A stretch of 63,245 nucleotides of DNA from assembly GCA_031265205.1 (NCBI GenBank), contig JAISCZ010000071.1, positions 1 through 63,245 on the forward strand, written 5' to 3'. Below are positions 62,759-63,245 of this stretch, piece by piece. The notes under the pieces are model-generated. The model was not told where the DNA came from. It did not search any database and saw only the letters and a program-made list of their open reading frames with translations. This stretch comes from Deltaproteobacteria bacterium. Its GTDB lineage: Bacteria > Desulfobacterota > Desulfarculia > Adiutricales > Adiutricaceae. The position numbers were made by a program, and so were the translations under genes. How positions within the stretch are numbered: the stretch's first letter is position 1; the number at the start of each line of letters is the position of its first letter.

Positions 62759-63133
62759 ATGCCATATTCGAAAAAATTTGAACATTTACCCTTACCTTTA
62801 AAAATAATTGGCAAAGCTAAGTTCGATAGTTTTACGGTAAAAGATAATGAAACAACAGCGTTTAATAAAAAAAATTATCAAGTCCATAGCGATAACTTAA
62901 GTTACCAATCGAGGAAGTTAACTAATTATTGGCAAAATATTAATTATGAAGGAAACGAAAATAATCTTCACCTTATCCATCATGGAATTCCTTTAATTCT
63001 TGAAATTGACCCAAATACAAATGTTGACTTTCTAAGAAATTTAGGGTTTGAAGTAATTTGTGACCTCACTGATGGTTTTGTTATTGTATCTTCTGAAGAC
63101 ATAGACCTAGCTGAATTTTTACATAAAACCTAA
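62759..63133 (+). pseudogene. Truncated N-terminus of the S8 peptidase partner
   Basis: 124 residues beginning KKFEHLPLPLKIIGKAKF. It contains the pro-domain-like text GIPLILEIDPNTNVDFLRN and GFVIVSSEDIDLAEFLHKT, characteristic of the N-terminal region of S8 peptidases found beside such AAA ATPases. The catalytic Asp-His-Ser domain that should follow is absent after TAA 63131-63133, and no frame continues it in the remaining bases. AGAGAGAAA site upstream; 20 nt after the ATPase stop. Confidence 0.65.
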
Positions 63134-63146
63134 ATTCCCCCCAAAA

Positions 63147-63245
63147 TTAGAGTATACAAGAGGAAATCGATGCGTTAATATCGTCTTTTGCGTTGAACGT
63201 ATCTAGAATATTTTTTTGCTCTTTGGTTAAAGCCTTTGATAAACG
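63147..63245 (-). CDS. 3' end of a minus-strand gene entering from the right edge
   Basis: The frame from the edge to TAA at 63149-63147 gives 32 residues (ALTKEQKNILDTFNAKDDIN and a short Ser-rich end). Its sensible composition suggests real coding. Convergent with the truncated peptidase gene. Too short to assign. Confidence 0.4.
   Translation of the reverse strand, partial: RLSKALTKEQKNILDTFNAKDDINASISSCIL

Overview
The window is GC-rich bacterial chromosome with unusually long non-coding stretches and several freshly broken accessory genes. The DnaA and glycosyltransferase-like proteins most resemble what I know from Desulfovibrio-type Desulfobacterota (deltaproteobacteria), and the decay of accessory genes suggests a host-restricted or otherwise contracting lineage. 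Both points are inference. I saw no tRNA, rRNA or CRISPR array.

Layout. 0-5 kb: decayed accessory DNA with relics of a PD-(D/E)XK transposase-like family and an AAA ATPase/PD-(D/E)XK gene cut by one in-frame TGA. 6-19 kb: core genes, namely a PilZ c-di-GMP effector, an oligopeptide-type binding protein, xseA, a divergent dnaA, hisC, a lipoprotein hydrolase and a translationally coupled pta-proC pair. 20-24 kb: a decaying AbiEii-type nucleotidyltransferase locus followed by 2.8 kb of non-coding DNA with a dispersed repeat, a 19-bp perfect hairpin and an 84-bp tandem repeat. 24.9-33.1 kb: a run of plus-strand genes (glycosyltransferase-like, DUF1573, surE, J-domain, NeuB-like, DUF692-like, NeuA-like, truA). 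The NeuB/NeuA pair points to a CMP-activated nonulosonic acid.

33.9-35.9 kb: tandemly duplicated membrane proteins and a secreted Cys-rich protein. 36-43 kb: an acetate-type transporter, an 11-bp-phased repeat array, and a minus-strand signalling operon (two REC-HD-GYP proteins, a V4R sensor, a hybrid histidine kinase). 43.5-51 kb: a 907-residue protein made of about 18 forty-residue helical repeats, a zinc-ribbon membrane protein, and three small paralogous proteins of unknown function. 51-58.7 kb: methyltransferase, a CxxCH protein, a Crp/Fnr regulator, a Sel1-type lipoprotein, a metallophosphoesterase and an AI-2E-type exporter. 58.8-63.2 kb: a DDE transposase with host-like composition, another relic, and an AT-rich AAA ATPase/S8 peptidase pair (IetAS-like) cut by one in-frame TAA and truncated.

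How the parts connect. Pta plus the GPR1/FUN34/YaaH carrier suggest acetate handling. PilZ and two HD-GYP proteins suggest c-di-GMP control. SurE, NeuB, the DUF692-like protein and NeuA sit in one run that probably feeds surface glycan synthesis. The accessory loci (AAA-nuclease, AbiEii-like, IetAS-like) are all inactivated by one or two point lesions, which suggests recent and ongoing loss of defence or addiction modules. The best candidates for undescribed biology are the three-member small-protein family at 48.6-50.7 kb, the NeuB-DUF692-NeuA arrangement, the 40-residue repeat protein, the 11-bp-phased ATCGCG array, and the paired ~150-bp element at 22.1 and 61.2 kb.
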